From Leucogyrophana mollusca (taxonomy: Eukaryota; Basidiomycota; Agaricomycetes; Boletales): a DNA stretch of 64,000 nucleotides. The position numbers and the translations under genes are program-made. The stretch lies in NCBI GenBank assembly GCA_021014945.1, contig MU266404.1:1-64000 (forward strand), in the 5' to 3' direction. Shown here piece by piece: positions 33,039-45,498 of the stretch (position 1 is its first letter; each line of letters starts with the position of its first letter). The notes under the pieces were generated by a model that made no database searches, was not told the DNA's origin, and saw only the letters and a list, made by a program, of their open reading frames with translations.

Positions 33039-35726
33039 ATGAAAGACAGGTCACCAGGCGAGCGCCATCATATCTGGGATCGAATAGCAGACGTCGCTGC
33101 AGAAACGCGTCCTCATCTCCACCGCTACAAGACCAAGTACAAGGCCAAATTTGACAAGCACGGTCGCGACGAAGACGGCCAGGCGCAGGATATGCATATC
33201 CAAGATGAAGCAAAAGAGGAGGAGAGCATCGACTCTATCTTAGCGGTAATGGGAGGAAGTGCGGATCGTGAAGCTGCTCGCAGAGTCCTTCGGAAATGCG
33301 ATGGCGATACAGATAAGGCAGCGCTCGCTATGCTTGATGGCGACCGAGGCGAAGAACTGCAACCTGCTTTGTGGCGTTCTCAATCTCAGGATGCAATTTC
33401 GAATCCTCAGCTGCGACCTAGTCGAGTTCCTACCCGACCCAATTCCCCAGTCATCGATCTGACTGGCGATGATGCCAACGATGACCTCTCGCGGGCCCTT
33501 AAAGCATCTCTGCAAACCGTCAATCCAGAAGGCCCCAAGTTCGGGCCAAGCGAACGCCCACCTGACCCGAACTGGGCGGTTGTTCCATCGAATGTACATC
33601 CGCGTTATCATTCATCTGGTCAAGGGCTAATTTACGCAGGTCGAAGCCGGATCTGAGGCACAGTTCTATCAGACTCTCGAGCGGGCCATTGAGGCAAGTC
33701 TGGAGCCTAGCTACCACAACGATGCCAGTGAACCATATGAGCCTATCCCCGCCGCCATACGTGAAATTGGTTGGTATGTTTGCGCTATCGTCATATTCTG
33801 GTCCGCTCACTCATACCACAACTATAGCCCTGTGGCGTTGCGGCCTACGGCCCAGGACATGGTCCATGCCGCCCTAATATTGCAAGGACTGTTCTTTGTA
33901 CCTCAAGTAAGAGAACGCGTCGCTAGTTGGCGGCCATCGCCACCCCCAGGTGTGGCTGAGGTCCCTCCACCAACAAGTGGTCCGGGTGAGTACATTGCCC
34001 TTCAAGTCCACATCACGTTGACAGGCATTTAGAATTTCTACTTTGGACCCTGCTCGAAATATTTGCACATATGGATTTGGCCCGGTTGCCCGAGTTGACT
34101 GTGGATGTAGCACTGCGCGCCTTCGAGGCGGAGCGATGGTCAACCTTGGCAGAACAGCCAGGTGATTTGTCCTGCAGTATGTTTGATTTTCTGTCATTCT
34201 GTCCTTTTGGCGCACTTTACCTTCGTCGTAGAGTTCCTGGTCCATGTGTGTTCCATGCTCGAGAAGCTCTTTACGGATCAATACATCAGCGAAGGACACT
34301 CACCTCCAAGGTAAGTTGTGTGGTGATCGTTTGATGCCAATCCTCTTACAGGTCTCCAAGACCCAGGTGTTTGCACTTCCAATACGGCAACAGCGCTTCC
34401 GAACCAGGAGGGTTTCTCCAGGAAACATGTGTTGTCAAAGTCGAAGTCACTGGAGGCGAGAATGATGATCTCATCGGGCGGCTATCAGCGCAACTTTCAA
34501 AACCGCACGATGCCGTTTCGAAGCAAGATGTGATATTCGAGCCGTCTGATGTAGTCGCTTTCCAACTTTCGCGATCGTCCGGGAATATTTTCCAAGGAAC
34601 CTCTGGCGAGAAGAAGATCGAGCGAAAGCCATTCAAGTATCCTAAGCATATCTTCTTAGATCAATTCTTGAAGGAGAACGTGGAGCTTGCGAAATCCAAA
34701 CGGACACAACAGCGCGAAATGAATGAGGAGGTTGAGAAGCTCGTGTTGCACAAGAAATCGCTGACACATTTCAACGTAGGTGCTACGCTTAATTCTTTCC
34801 TTTTTTTCTCAGGTGACTGAGTTGTTCTACTCCAGGAAAAAGACACGCTCAAGGCTCTTCGCTCGAGTCTATATTACTTCGAACATGTAGCGGAAGCGAA
34901 AGGAGACCAAGAACGTCTTAATGCCATTCAAGCAACCGTAACGAAGCTCCGGGGTATCATCACTAAAGTCGAGAAAGAAATTCAGTGTAAGTCAGCCTCA
35001 TTCATCACAATGAGCAGGATCCCTATTCCATTATGTGCATCAGGTACCGAAGACAAGATCAAGAAAATTCACGCAGACTCGGCCACGCTCTTCGACTGCC
35101 CGGAGCTCCAGAAAGTTAGGGTGCGCATTGAACATGCTCCTGACGTCACCTACCAAACTGACGCTGTCTTCAGTATGATTTACGAGTGGTTTTTGTTCAC
35201 GACGGTTTGTATGGTCGAAAGCACTTGTATTCTTATGTGCAGGAGAAAGGGATATGGTGGAAGACGGCCGACTCGTTGATCACTCAGGTAGGTTTACCAT
35301 CATCTGCATAGCATCTTCTTCCTGTCCTCAGCGACGGGTCAGGTTCCGGAAGAGACAGTGTTGAATGATGCGGCGGGGCTACATCTCCACGCAGGACCAT
35401 ACCTGTTGATATACAGTCGCGCGCTACCTGAGAGTACCGAAGAAGAAATCCCGTTGCCTTGGCCAGAGCACCTGAAGGTATGTGCCAGTCCGCGTTCCGT
35501 GGCCAACCAGGTAGTAATCATTATTGCCTAGGAAACGGTCAAACGAAACAACGAGATCCTATTCGAGCAGCTCTCCCAGCAGACAATTGCTGGTTTGAAC
35601 TTTCCGCCTTCGTCCCCTACGACGCCAGCGCGTTCGCTTGCGCAGACGCCGTCGGAGTGTACAATTGGGTCGACGGGTGTTGAGCCGTCGTTGTCGGAAG
35701 ATGAGAGGATGGATGTCACACTTTAG
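33039..35726 (+). CDS. USP25/28-like ubiquitin-specific protease homologue without the catalytic cysteine, 721 aa
   Basis: Eleven exons: 33039-33593, 33640-33773, 33828-33985, 34033-34176, 34232-34310, 34352-34775, 34836-34986, 35044-35120, 35174-35287, 35343-35477 and 35533-35726 (the last may start at 35532). The N-terminus has the USP25/28 order: a UBA-like segment (~63-100), a SUMO-interacting motif VIDLT (139-143), UIM 1 (LSRALKASLQ) and UIM 2 (LERAIEASLE). The USP fold begins at PVALRPTAQDM, where active enzymes have P-V-G-L-x-N-x-G-N-T-C. Here the cysteine position is Met241 and no Cys is near. The His box persists in altered form (RVVFVHDG, then KHLYSYV, His591), and AGPYLLIYSR closes the fold. 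It would bind ubiquitin or SUMO chains but probably cannot cleave them. A protease-active reading would need a different exon at 33828, and I see none. Confidence 0.8.
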
Positions 35727-36394
35727 TGAAAGCAGTCTTGTTTGCTAGTCCCCTCTTATACTCTTGCAGTGCTGGCTGTGGTCACGGGGTATGGAGAGCT
35801 GATGGGGATGGTCTTTCCTAGATTCAATTCGAGAGTATCCCGCAATCTGACAGGACACTTGTCAACCAATGAACGTTTGAACATAGAGGTATCAGATCGG
35901 CGCAGCTCTCGGCCCCATTGGCTGGCCGAATATGTAGCCATCTTTCGTCCATAATCAGAATATATGTGCTCAGAAGTCTTTTGCTCACCCGATGCTGCGA
36001 CTGCGTGTCAGACGAACGTGTTCATGTGGGCTTCAAACCAACCTCCGATCGGGCGCGGATATTCAAGCTCCCCAACGGCAACCTGCCGGATCCTTCTTGC
36101 AAGTCCGTGGTCACTCGCAGCTTCAAAAGTACATTCAAGGAAGTAAATAGAGGGACATGATATCAAGAAAAGAGACAAACACATCCAGCATAGGGACTTC
36201 TAGACATCTACCTCTGTCTGATATCTGGTCCGTCAATGAGAAGGAAGAGTGGGACGGCATATGGAACAGGCAGGGTCCAGGCGGAATATCAGCAGGGTCA
36301 CTGTGAACAGTCGGACTCTTGCTGATCAAGATTCTCAGGCGATAAATATATGAACAGAATGGAGCCCCAAACCACGAACTAAGCCGTGGCATCT
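35727..36394. other. Convergent intergenic region
   Basis: It lies between the 3' ends of the USP-like gene and the copper-fist gene. No further feature is seen. Confidence 0.5.
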
Positions 36395-38382
36395 CTAACG
36401 AAAACGCATTGCGTCGAGCGAGGGGTTGTATCTGCCGTAGGCATCGAACTGAGGATTAGCACGAGATCCACCTGATTGCGAGTAGTCCCCAGCGTAGCCT
36501 GCTCCATTCGTTGGTTGGGGAGGCCTGCCCCCGAAGGGCTGAATGGATTGGTATCGAGAGGACGATGGTGGGAGCGTCGACGATGACGGAACCTGAGAGT
36601 GCGTAGGCGAGCCACCGTGAGAGGGACCGGAACGGCGGCTGGATCCAGATGAGGTGGAAGATGAGCGGCTTGGAGAAGTCGGAATAGACAATGAAGGATC
36701 ACGAGTGGAGTATTGAGGTTGACTACGAACTCCCACACTGGTCGAGGGTCCGTCTCTCATCGCAGTCATAGTCATGAAATCGGGAACGCGCGTGGATCTG
36801 CGAGAAGGCACTGGACTGCGAGTCTCATCCTTCCCAGAGGAACAACACGTGCCGCGTTCACCTGACACTGCAAAGGTTGTGCCGACCCTGTTTTCCTCAC
36901 AGTGGTGGTCACACTCGCATCCTTGACAACACCCGCAGCAATCCGATGGGCAGCTGCACGTCCCCAGCGGACACTTACACTGGCCATTGCAGCATTCATT
37001 CGGTAGCGAACGCTGCGCGGAGAACTGAGACGCCCGCATGTTCCCAGGAGGAGATTGTGTATATGAGAGCATCTGAGACGTAGCGAGGTCGGGGAGCTGA
37101 TAGGGGGTGAGGGGGGAGAAAGCGGAGGAAGGCGTCGAAATTTGACGCAGCCAATCATCGAACTCACGATATTGAGAGGGCCCAGACGTCGGTGCTGTTG
37201 CATCGGGAGGATTAGGTGAAATTGAGAGAATTGTGCAGTCTAAGCAAAAGGAGCATGACGCGGGGTTTGTACACGACGAGTATGCTGCCCCAGGGGGGAT
37301 GGGAGAATTGTTGTGGAGAGTGCAACCTGGACACCTGCACGAATCGCCGCATGCGCAAGTGGAAGGGACCGCTCCCTCCATGGGCGACCAAGGGTCTGAG
37401 ATGAAGCTAGGTGCTGTCGGGAGGAGGGAAGGGCTTTGATTCGTCAAGGTCGAAGTTCTATTGTCATATAACTGGTCCGTGGCATGAATTTGCTCATAGG
37501 CGCGGCCGTATGGACTATAATACGTATGATCGTGGGTGTGATGGCGAGTGCCGTGTCCGTGCGGGAGTCCGGAAGAAGGATCGTGAAGAGGTCCATCAGG
37601 GAATGTCGCATCTCGGTGAGACGGCCTTGGTAACACAGGTCGAAGCTCGGCAATGCGTGCAAGAACATGAGAAGAAAGGGGGGGAGGGTTGGCAGTTGCA
37701 GGCTGCTTTGATAGCTCGTTACTGTGTTTATCATCCTGTGCCGACGAACGACGTCTGGATTTGGTTTTTCGGGGTGTACAGCAATGACAAGGGCCTCCGA
37801 CGTTGCATTTGCAACCGCCCGCAGATGACTGGTCACCTTGGGTACGGTCAATAATGATTGTAAAGGCGATGAAATAAGGAGCGAGGTCCGCAGCATACCA
37901 CTATGATCAGAATCGGCTGATCCGTCAGAATGTAGATGTGGTGTAACGAGCGCCCCAAGAGCTTCGGGCAAGCCATTAGGAAAGGCTGCTGTGGCCGGGA
38001 CCTTGGGCGTGGCTGAACAACATGAAGCAACTTTGAAGATGAGCCGCTGGACGTATGGAACATACGAGTGATACACACCGTGCTTGCCGGAATCGGGATC
38101 CGATGTGCCAGGGCCCTGTTCTTGCAGCCCACATAAGCACTTGACGTGAACTTGTTTGGTTTTGCGCAGTTCCCTGCAGTGCTCGCATTGTGTTACCGGT
38201 CGACCTTTTTTCTTTATTTCAAAGAGTGGGCGGTCGGTGTGTTTGCACGCGGACGATCGGTGTCCTTTTATACACGTTTCGCTAGGAATTAATCTCGAGA
38301 TGAGTGAACGTGCGCAAAGCACGCAGAGCGAATGAGCTTACCATGCGTACTTCTTATCACTGACGAGAACCTGTCCAGACAT
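36395..38382 (-). CDS. Copper-fist transcription factor (Ace1/Mac1/Cuf1 type), 599 aa
   Basis: The predicted nuclear regulator controls copper or iron homeostasis genes. Exons (minus strand) are 38342-38382, 38079-38281, 37899-38012 and 36395-37836, with introns of 60-66 nt in phase. The copper-fist domain occupies the N-terminus. Zinc ligands are Cys14, Cys17, Cys26 and His28, and the DNA-contact motifs are KGHRSS and GRP (40-42). The domain ends in KCLCG. Three further cysteine groups follow: CKCNVGGPCHCC (128-139), CACGDSCRCPGC (280-291) and a dense cluster at 401-432 rich in C-x-C and CC pairs. Such clusters in the family bind Cu(I) and switch activity. The rest is Ser/Pro-rich, as in activation regions. 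The gene choice between activator (Ace1/Cuf1) and Mac1 type cannot be settled here. Confidence 0.9.
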
Positions 38383-40779
38383 GAATGTTCGGGTGAGACG
38401 TGCAGCGATTAGATTATTGTCGAACTTACCATGTTTGTAACCTTTTATAGCAGATAGTTTGGTAAGGAAAATCGAGCAAACGTCCCGGACAATTGGTGGC
38501 AGATCACCGCCCGCGACGCTCAAGCGTACGTTACTGTGACAAGGCAAACATTGGGAAGAATGCTGTAGTGGTTTCTAGCATCATAAAGAAAAGAAAGAAA
38601 GGGATGTTGATGCTCGTTGACAGGCCCGAGTCGCCTCCTTTAATGCCCGTCCGAGTAGTACAGACGCGCCACACTTTGTAGAAGGAACCAAAGATGACCA
38701 AACAGAAGTGTGGCTGAGGGGATGCGCTCTTTCTGCCAAAGGACCGCTTCGCTCTTGTGCGGTATTTTGGGGTTTTCTTTGACAACCGCTGGTCCGAGCG
38801 CTGGATTCTGTGGGTCGACTTTCTCCCCCGCTACGTTACGGTTATATCAAACGTCAAGCTGCCGTTGAATTTCAACTCCCGTAAGTGGGAGATCAACACA
38901 GGCTGCATCAACCAAATAATCGTAGTGCTCTTCTTCCGTCTTCTCCAGATTCTTAGAACGTGTCACTAGCTGCAGGCATCTCGCAACGTGCTTGTAACTC
39001 GTGGTTGCCTTGCTGGAACCGTCTTGGTTCCGTCTCCGCTTTGCGTACACAACTCCACGACCCTTGGGTTCGAACTTTCAGTATTTGGTGTTTCCTTATG
39101 CATCTACTCGCATCGTGCCCTAGGGCACAACCTTCCGTCAAGTGGAGCGAGCTTAAACAATGCAAAACGGTGCTGATCCCATGGCGAAGTTCCATCGATT
39201 TCATCGGTCGTTCACTTCGTGGCTTACGATCGATCTACTATGGCCATCTTGCGTTGGAGGATTGGGTGTAAATATGTATCTGTTCACTCTGGTCGTGCCT
39301 ATATTGTCAGGCTGATGTTGAATTGGTGAGACGCTCTATCTATTCTGAGCCAGCCGTGGTCTTGAGGCCAAGCTTGCAGCGGTCCGATTAAGCCACACTG
39401 CTTGATCCCCAGCCTTTCCCGTTCCCAACAGAATGATGTGACATTATCCGCGCCCTGAGGGAAGTGTCAAGTTGCAATGTGCTTTGTTCTCGGATTTATG
39501 ATGCAAGGGAAAACGCAGTGGGTAAGTACCCCACACACGATGGAATTCGTGCATGGAAACTGGCTTTCGTCCGGTCAATTCTACGGTCCGATAATCAGCC
39601 CACAGTCACGCGGTGGGATATTGGCATGAGCGCACAAAGTTCATCAGTGCGGCCGCTCTTGCTCTACTGTGAAAGATCAAACTATATTGGAACTCTTCTG
39701 GTACCTCGTATGACTCGGCTCGTGTCGTCATGCATCTGACTGCAGATTTGACTTGATATTGGCATGCCCTTGCCCCATCAGCAGGATGATGAGCTCGGGA
39801 TCTCGACTTGACCTTTTCCCCTGAGCCAACCGATCCTTTTTGCTGGCCGTGTAGCAGCTCGACATTTAGACGGCGATATGCTTCGGTCCTTAGGAATTGT
39901 ATCTCCGGTTTTTCCAATCAAAAATTACCACCGAGGTGCGCAGTTGGTTGTACAGATCTTGGCCGGTGCTGACAAATTAACAGGAAGGTATTTCAGGAAG
40001 ATACTCATTGCGCATCATTTTGTGTCGATGCATGGCTGCAGATGTTGGCCGCTAGGTCTTTGCTGCACCCCGAATCACTGGCACACGATCGACTGGTTTC
40101 GAATCGGACATAAACTCACGGGCCTCCGTTTGATGTTCCATGCAGTCTTTGCGCCGTAGGACTCGTAACCGCCTTTCGGGTTTGTAAGCGGCCGCGACGG
40201 ACGGCGGCTCGCGTCCGACGAGCAATGGAATTTCCCCGTCCATGCATGAGTCGTCTCCGAGATAGAAATTGATATTCCAGCTTAGAATCAGGCGATCACG
40301 GTACTCCCTCCTTTCCGTCACCCGTATCGGGGTCGAATCAGGCCACCTTGAGGGCGTTTAGTGGGTCGTCGAAGAGAGCGTTGAAACTCACATGCTGCAG
40401 TCTTTTCTCCACAACTCCTTTTATCAAGCGACCTGCCCAGCATCAAGGCTTTTGGTCGCGGGGCGATTTCACTCCGGCCACCCCCCGCTCATAGACAAGG
40501 ATCGAGCTTCTAGCATTATTACGCACCATGACCAACCGTGGCCACCGAGGATCTGACACTGAGAACTGAGAATGTTGTTCGATCGATACTTCACTTTACA
40601 GACACGACAGTTCGCTTACTAAACATATCATTATAAGCGATATAGCCGGGTTTTACCCAGCATGTGTTTCAACTGGTCAGCAATGCTCGGGCGACAGCGG
40701 CGAGCCCGAGAGCGAAACATGTATAAAGTAGGCGTGCGCTGTGCGAGGACTATCCTGGCCCACGGCATTAAAGGACTTC
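38383..40779. other. About 2.4 kb with no gene recognised
   Basis: It is the divergent region between the copper-fist gene and the second Lpx1-like hydrolase. All open frames are short and none joins into a family-like product. The part near 40632 has a TATA-like tataagcgatata upstream of the hydrolase start. Confidence 0.5.
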
Positions 40780-42218
40780 ATGGAAGCGCTACGATCGCGC
40801 AGCTATGTCTTCGATCCCCGACCGAACTTTCCTTTTTTCCTCGCAGCGAAACGCTACTGGACTGATGGCGTTGAGCACGACAAGGATTCCCGGACATTGG
40901 TTTTCGCACATGCGACCGGGTTTCACAAGGAGCACTGGGAGCCTACTATCGGGGACCTCTGCAAACTTTTTCGGGAACAGGAGCATGGAAACGTAAAGAT
41001 TCGAGAAATGTGGTCCATAGACGCGCCGAATCACGGGGACGCTGCCATTCTGAATGAAGATACCCTTCGGTGGGGATACGAGAAAGCTTGTACGTCGTAT
41101 CATCGCTCCGCAGCGCAGCCCACCTGTGAACCTGGTACCCGCACAAAGTTTCTTGGGAAGACTATGGGCGCGGTATACATGCATTCTTAACAGGTTTGGG
41201 CACTGGCATCGACGTAGACTTCCGTGGACACAATTTTGTCGGTATAGGTCACTCTATGGGAGCCATCGCCATGTACGCGCCTCAATCCCAGATCCCATGC
41301 TCCCAGCTGAAAACCTGTTCAACTCTGTCAGAATGCTATCGACGACCTTCCAGCCACCTCTCAAGTACTCGTCCATACAGCTCATCGAGCCCATGCTGTT
41401 GGGTCGCCAGTGGAACACCTTTGGCAACTTCCTCCAGCAGGGCGCTTTAAACAGGCGAGATATATGGCCCAGCACAGAGGAAGCTTACCGTATAATGAAG
41501 GGTCGACCTTCCTGGAGAGCTTGGGACGACCGGGTCTTGAGGGTGTATGTTGTATGTGCTGTCATATCATCACCATTCTGGAATTAAAGACGATTCGCGC
41601 GCGGAACTCGAAGGACCACGGTCTGCGATCGCTCCCTACACTCGAGTACCCCGAACAGACCGGTGGTGTCACTTTGAAATGCACCAGACAGCAAGAAGCC
41701 GTGAGTGATTGCTGTACTTCACCTTTCTTTAAGCGTGGGCAGAGGTTCACATTTTCTACTGAAGGCTACATTCAGTGATTACACGTCTCGCGTTATCGCC
41801 TACAATTTGTTGCAGTACCTGGCCAAGCGTACCCCGATACACTTTGTATATGGCGCCATTGACGATTACACGTGAGCGTGGACACTTGAAGAGAGGTCCA
41901 GGACTAAATAAGACTGCAGGGCTGCCGAAGTGAAGGACGACGTCCTCAACAACGGATCCGGTGGAATAGAAAACTTGGCCAGGGTAGTCAGAGTGTCGGG
42001 CGCTGGGCATCTGGTCAGTCTCTGCCTTTGCAATTTAGTCAATGCTGACAGCGTAACTCTTTGACTCCTATATAATCACGCGGCCCATTGGTGGGTAACA
42101 GGTCTTACAAACTCACCCGACAGCAGTTGCAGAAGTTATATGGGAAGGCTTGGTGAACGAGGGTCATCCAAAGTTGCGCAGAGGGAATCATCGGACAGGA
42201 ACGAGTGCGAGGCTTTAA
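40780..42218 (+). CDS. Lpx1-like alpha/beta hydrolase, paralogue 2, possible peroxisomal signal, 352 aa
   Basis: Seven exons: 40780-41089, 41149-41272, 41332-41551, 41614-41700, 41765-41871, 41920-42013 and 42102-42218. The family landmarks are TLVFAHATGFHKEHWEPT, SIDAPNHGDAA, the nucleophile elbow GHSMGA (Ser139), SIQLIEPML and the catalytic His313 in GAGHL. The acceptor at 41331 was taken because it restores IMLSTTFQPP, the expected strand after the elbow; nearer AGs give stops. The protein ends in Ala-Arg-Leu, which fits the PTS1 consensus for import into peroxisomes, as in yeast Lpx1. This paralogue lacks the Pro-rich N-terminal extension of the one at 27263. The last intron (42014-42101, 88 nt) is longer than usual, so the C-terminal exon is slightly less certain. 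Confidence 0.82.
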
Positions 42219-42560
42219 TACTAAGTGCTATGAATCGAACCTCGGATAGGTGTATGTGCAGACCAGTTCTCCTTTTACTAACAGGAGGAAGGAGAGCAAA
42301 ATGATAGACACCGACTTGATCACCGCTGCATCAAGCAAGTTTTGAACCTGTCACTTACCTGAGGGTGTCTGATAGTTTTGTCCACCAATTATGTCGAGTT
42401 CTCTGGCCATCTGATGGTCCATAAGTGCCTGCATGCAGAGATTTATTTCCGATGAGATTTGTGTGATTACCGCACAGGTACAATCAGTTCATGATCATTT
42501 GCCACAATGGTTCTAACCTGAGGACGGACGCAAAGAGTCCCACAGACCATTGAACCATAA
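42219..42560. other. Short intergenic region
   Basis: It separates the hydrolase stop from the SUZ-domain gene start on the same strand. No feature is seen. Confidence 0.5.
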
Positions 42561-43309
42561 ATGAAGGAGGCTCAGGTTACGACCGCTGGCAATGATGACA
42601 CCTCTCCCAGTGAATCTTGGGGTCAGTCGGTACGGATACACTCACACAAGCTTTCCACTAGCCATGATTGACCGAGTTTTCAGGCATCTTCTCGTAGCCT
42701 GAAGCCTGCATCCCAGCGGAAACCCCCACCCCAAGCTGTCCCCGATGACTGGGATGACGATGAGGAGGAAGAGGAAGAAGACAACGCAAAGCTATGGGAA
42801 GAAGCGTAAGTTTATCATTCAATAGCCCTTGCGCTTGGATGAAATATCGAGCACGGCTCGACCATAGAAACCGCAAGGTCCCCATGCCCGAGCTCGTAAT
42901 ATCTCCTTCAAGTACAGGACAATCCATAATATCGCCCCCTCCCGCAGCATTTCAACCTGCTATGCGCATCCTCAAACGTCCCTCCCCATCACCGTCGGCT
43001 TCTACCTCCGGTGCTCCGCCATCATCTTCTCGTAATACCCTCGCTGAACGGGAGGCACAGTACCAAGAAGCTCGGGAGCGTATATTCGGTGCGAGCAAGA
43101 GACCTGTAGGCCATGGAAGTGATGTGAGGCTCAAGGGGGAGGATGGCAAAGGGGAGCCGCTTGTGGCAGTCAGCGTAGTGCGCAATCCCATAGGCCCAAC
43201 GGACAATGACTCGTCCATAGGTCCCGAGAAGAATCGGCCTGCAAAGGGGTTTGGCAGTAGAAGGAAGGATAGGCCCACGGCATCACCACCTACTTCGCAG
43301 TCGAGATAG
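42561..43309 (+). CDS. SUZ-domain protein (SZRD1-like), 210 aa
   Basis: SUZ domains bind RNA, and SZRD1-like proteins are small cytoplasmic factors of poorly known role. Exons are 42561-42629, 42684-42805 and 42868-43309. The first donor (42630, gtacgg) was chosen over the nearer gtcagt because only it keeps the frame. The N-terminal third is acidic (DDWDDDEEEEEEDNAKLW). The SUZ core follows with PAMRILKRPSPSPSA and ends in LAEREAQYQEARERIFG, the most conserved part of the domain. The C-terminus is a disordered basic tail with FGSRRKDRP, similar to the SUZ-C type end. The length suits SZRD1-like proteins. Confidence 0.85.
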
Positions 43310-43531
43310 GGAACTCTCGTTCGTAAACCTTGTGTCATAGGAGCTCAGGTTGTATGTTTTGTCTTTATACCCTGAATTATTCTTATCGTGGAAGCCAATG
43401 CCTTGCACAAGGGGGCGGAGCCAGTGTGTGGTGATCATCTTGGTGGTACAGCTAAGGCTAGGTTTTACACAGCTGGTACACTTCATTCCCTTTCCTTTCC
43501 AGATGGTGAAGCTAAGGCTACCCCAACTAGC

Positions 43532-45498
43532 TCAAATTGCTGCCACCTCGTGAAGGTAGAGTCCGAGTAATTTGCTCTAGATGATAACCATGAGTCAACG
43601 GTGTCAGTGTACAAGAGCTGAAGACGCACCCCCTCGATGAAGTTGGATCGATCAAGCTTTTCGTTGGTCGAGCTTTGGCAAGAGAGTTAAGACAAATATA
43701 TCGAGATCAAGTTACGCGGACGTACTGTGCTCCATCGTCCGCCCGTCCCATGGGAAGCAGGAGGACGTTCACTCCCAAACTCTCTGCGAACGTGAGAGTC
43801 ACCGGGATCGAGCCCCCTTCCCGAGTATAGTCAGGTGTGACATTGAACACCGTCTGCCAAAATAGCCTTATGGTTCACCCCCAGCATACAATGTGGGGTA
43901 TGATCTGACGGACCTGGATCGCCTTTTTGGCAGCCTCGAAGTTCCAGTGTTTCGGGTTGGTAACCCACGGTTTGCCACCGTGGATGTACTCAACCTGGAG
44001 CTTGTTCTTGGAGTTCAGCTTCGCGAACTCGGCCTCGAGGTAGGAGATCACGAGGGGGTTAACGTTCTCTGGCGTCTGGGGTGGGACAAGACTGGATGAC
44101 AGGGGAGTTTAGATCGAAATGAGAATAGAACTCGGCTGCTAGATGGAGCATGCTTACCGAATGCTGAACTTTCCGCCAACTTTGGCCGGGATGACGGTCT
44201 TGGCGCCAACTTCAGAGAAAGCTCCCTCGATGCCGTGTATCGAGAGCGACGGATAACGCATACGGCCCATGAGAACAGCCTCCTTGTTTGACGAGATTGC
44301 GATCTTGGCATTATGGTTAAGCAGGGAACTGAAAAGAGACGGATAGAAAAACTACCTTTCCTCCTGCTGCGTGCTCGATGTCGGCGATCGAGTAGTCGAT
44401 GGCGGTGTAGAGCTTGCTACGAGATTTACGATAATGTAAGCACGGTAAGTACAGTAATTTTGAACTCACAGCTCCTCTTCGTCGGGGGGAGGGACCATTT
44501 CGTCGACACCTGGGATAAGGATCTTCCCGTCATGGTCGACAAGCTTGCTCATAAGCTTTACAAGATCTGTCATAGGCTCATGCACAGTCCGTCCGAACGC
44601 TCCTGAATGGAGATCTTGGCCTGGCCCGGTGATGTTGATGCTGAAGTAGGTGATCCCACGAAGACCGTAAGTCAGTGCAGGTTGGCGTGTGTTGAGCCAG
44701 TAGTTGTCGGACTGCCAGGGACACGATATCATATCCACACTGGTTTAAGAAAACGGGGAAACGCACGATGCACACACAATCCACTCCGTTGAACCACCCG
44801 TCTTGACCTTTGGCAACCTCACTCTGGATAAGCTCGTCGAGCCCCTCACTGCCGTTTTCCTCCATGCCCTCGAAGCAGAAGCGCAAGTTCACGGGCAGAT
44901 CAAGCTTGAGCGACCGGTGCGCTTCGATGACATTAAGCCATCCAAGAATAGGGCCTTTGTCATCGGTCGATCCACGGCCGTAGAGACGACCAGTGGCCTC
45001 GTCGACGGTGAGCGTGAAAGGGTCTGAGTTCCACCCGTCTGACAGCAGAGCCTGAAAGTGAGATTGTTAGTCGGATGAGGAAGTGTCTTCGGCACCGATC
45101 ACCAGACGCATTGTCACGTACTGGCTGGACGTCGTAGTGACCGTAAATCAGAACGGTCTTCTTCTTAGGATCGCTTCCGAGCCTGCCCAAGATCGCTGGC
45201 GGCAGTTGCAGAGTTTGGCCCTGCATGACTTGAGTGCCGAGATCTACCAGCTTAGTCTCGACGTCGAGCTTCTTGAGCTCTCCGTCAAGCCAGTTTCCCA
45301 TTGCGATGACATCCTCACGACGTCTCGCATCGCTACTTATACTGTTGGACAAACCGAAGTCAGTCAGTCGTTCGTCATAGCTAATTCCACGTAATCTACG
45401 CGGACTTGCCTCTTGATAGCGACTGCCTCACTGAGCCGCTTAATGAAGGACTCGGCGTGTGTATCAATGTACTCTGTGAACTTGTCAAGAGCGGGCAT
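43532..45498 (-). CDS. DUG1: Cys-Gly metallodipeptidase Dug1 (M20 family), 478 aa
   Basis: Dug1 is the cytosolic zinc- or manganese-dependent dipeptidase that hydrolyses Cys-Gly during glutathione breakdown. Ten exons (minus strand): 45410-45498, 45122-45341, 44767-45051, 44470-44711, 44356-44416, 44158-44303, 43914-44091, 43726-43853, 43630-43672 and 43532-43576. The metal and active-site motifs are in place: YGHYDVQP (His98, Asp100), [42 protein letters not shown] and DDGAHSTNEK. The first intron (45342-45409) has a GC donor in perfect AG|GCAAGT context. The 478-residue length matches the family (yeast about 481). The ending, [11 protein letters not shown], is recovered only with the final 45-nt exon. 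The assignment is firm. Confidence 0.95.

Noticed and set aside
39060..39080. GGTTCGAA-type B-box-like matches (also near 29013 and 42230)
   Set aside because: No paired acceptor, D-arm or A-box lies at tRNA distance on either strand.
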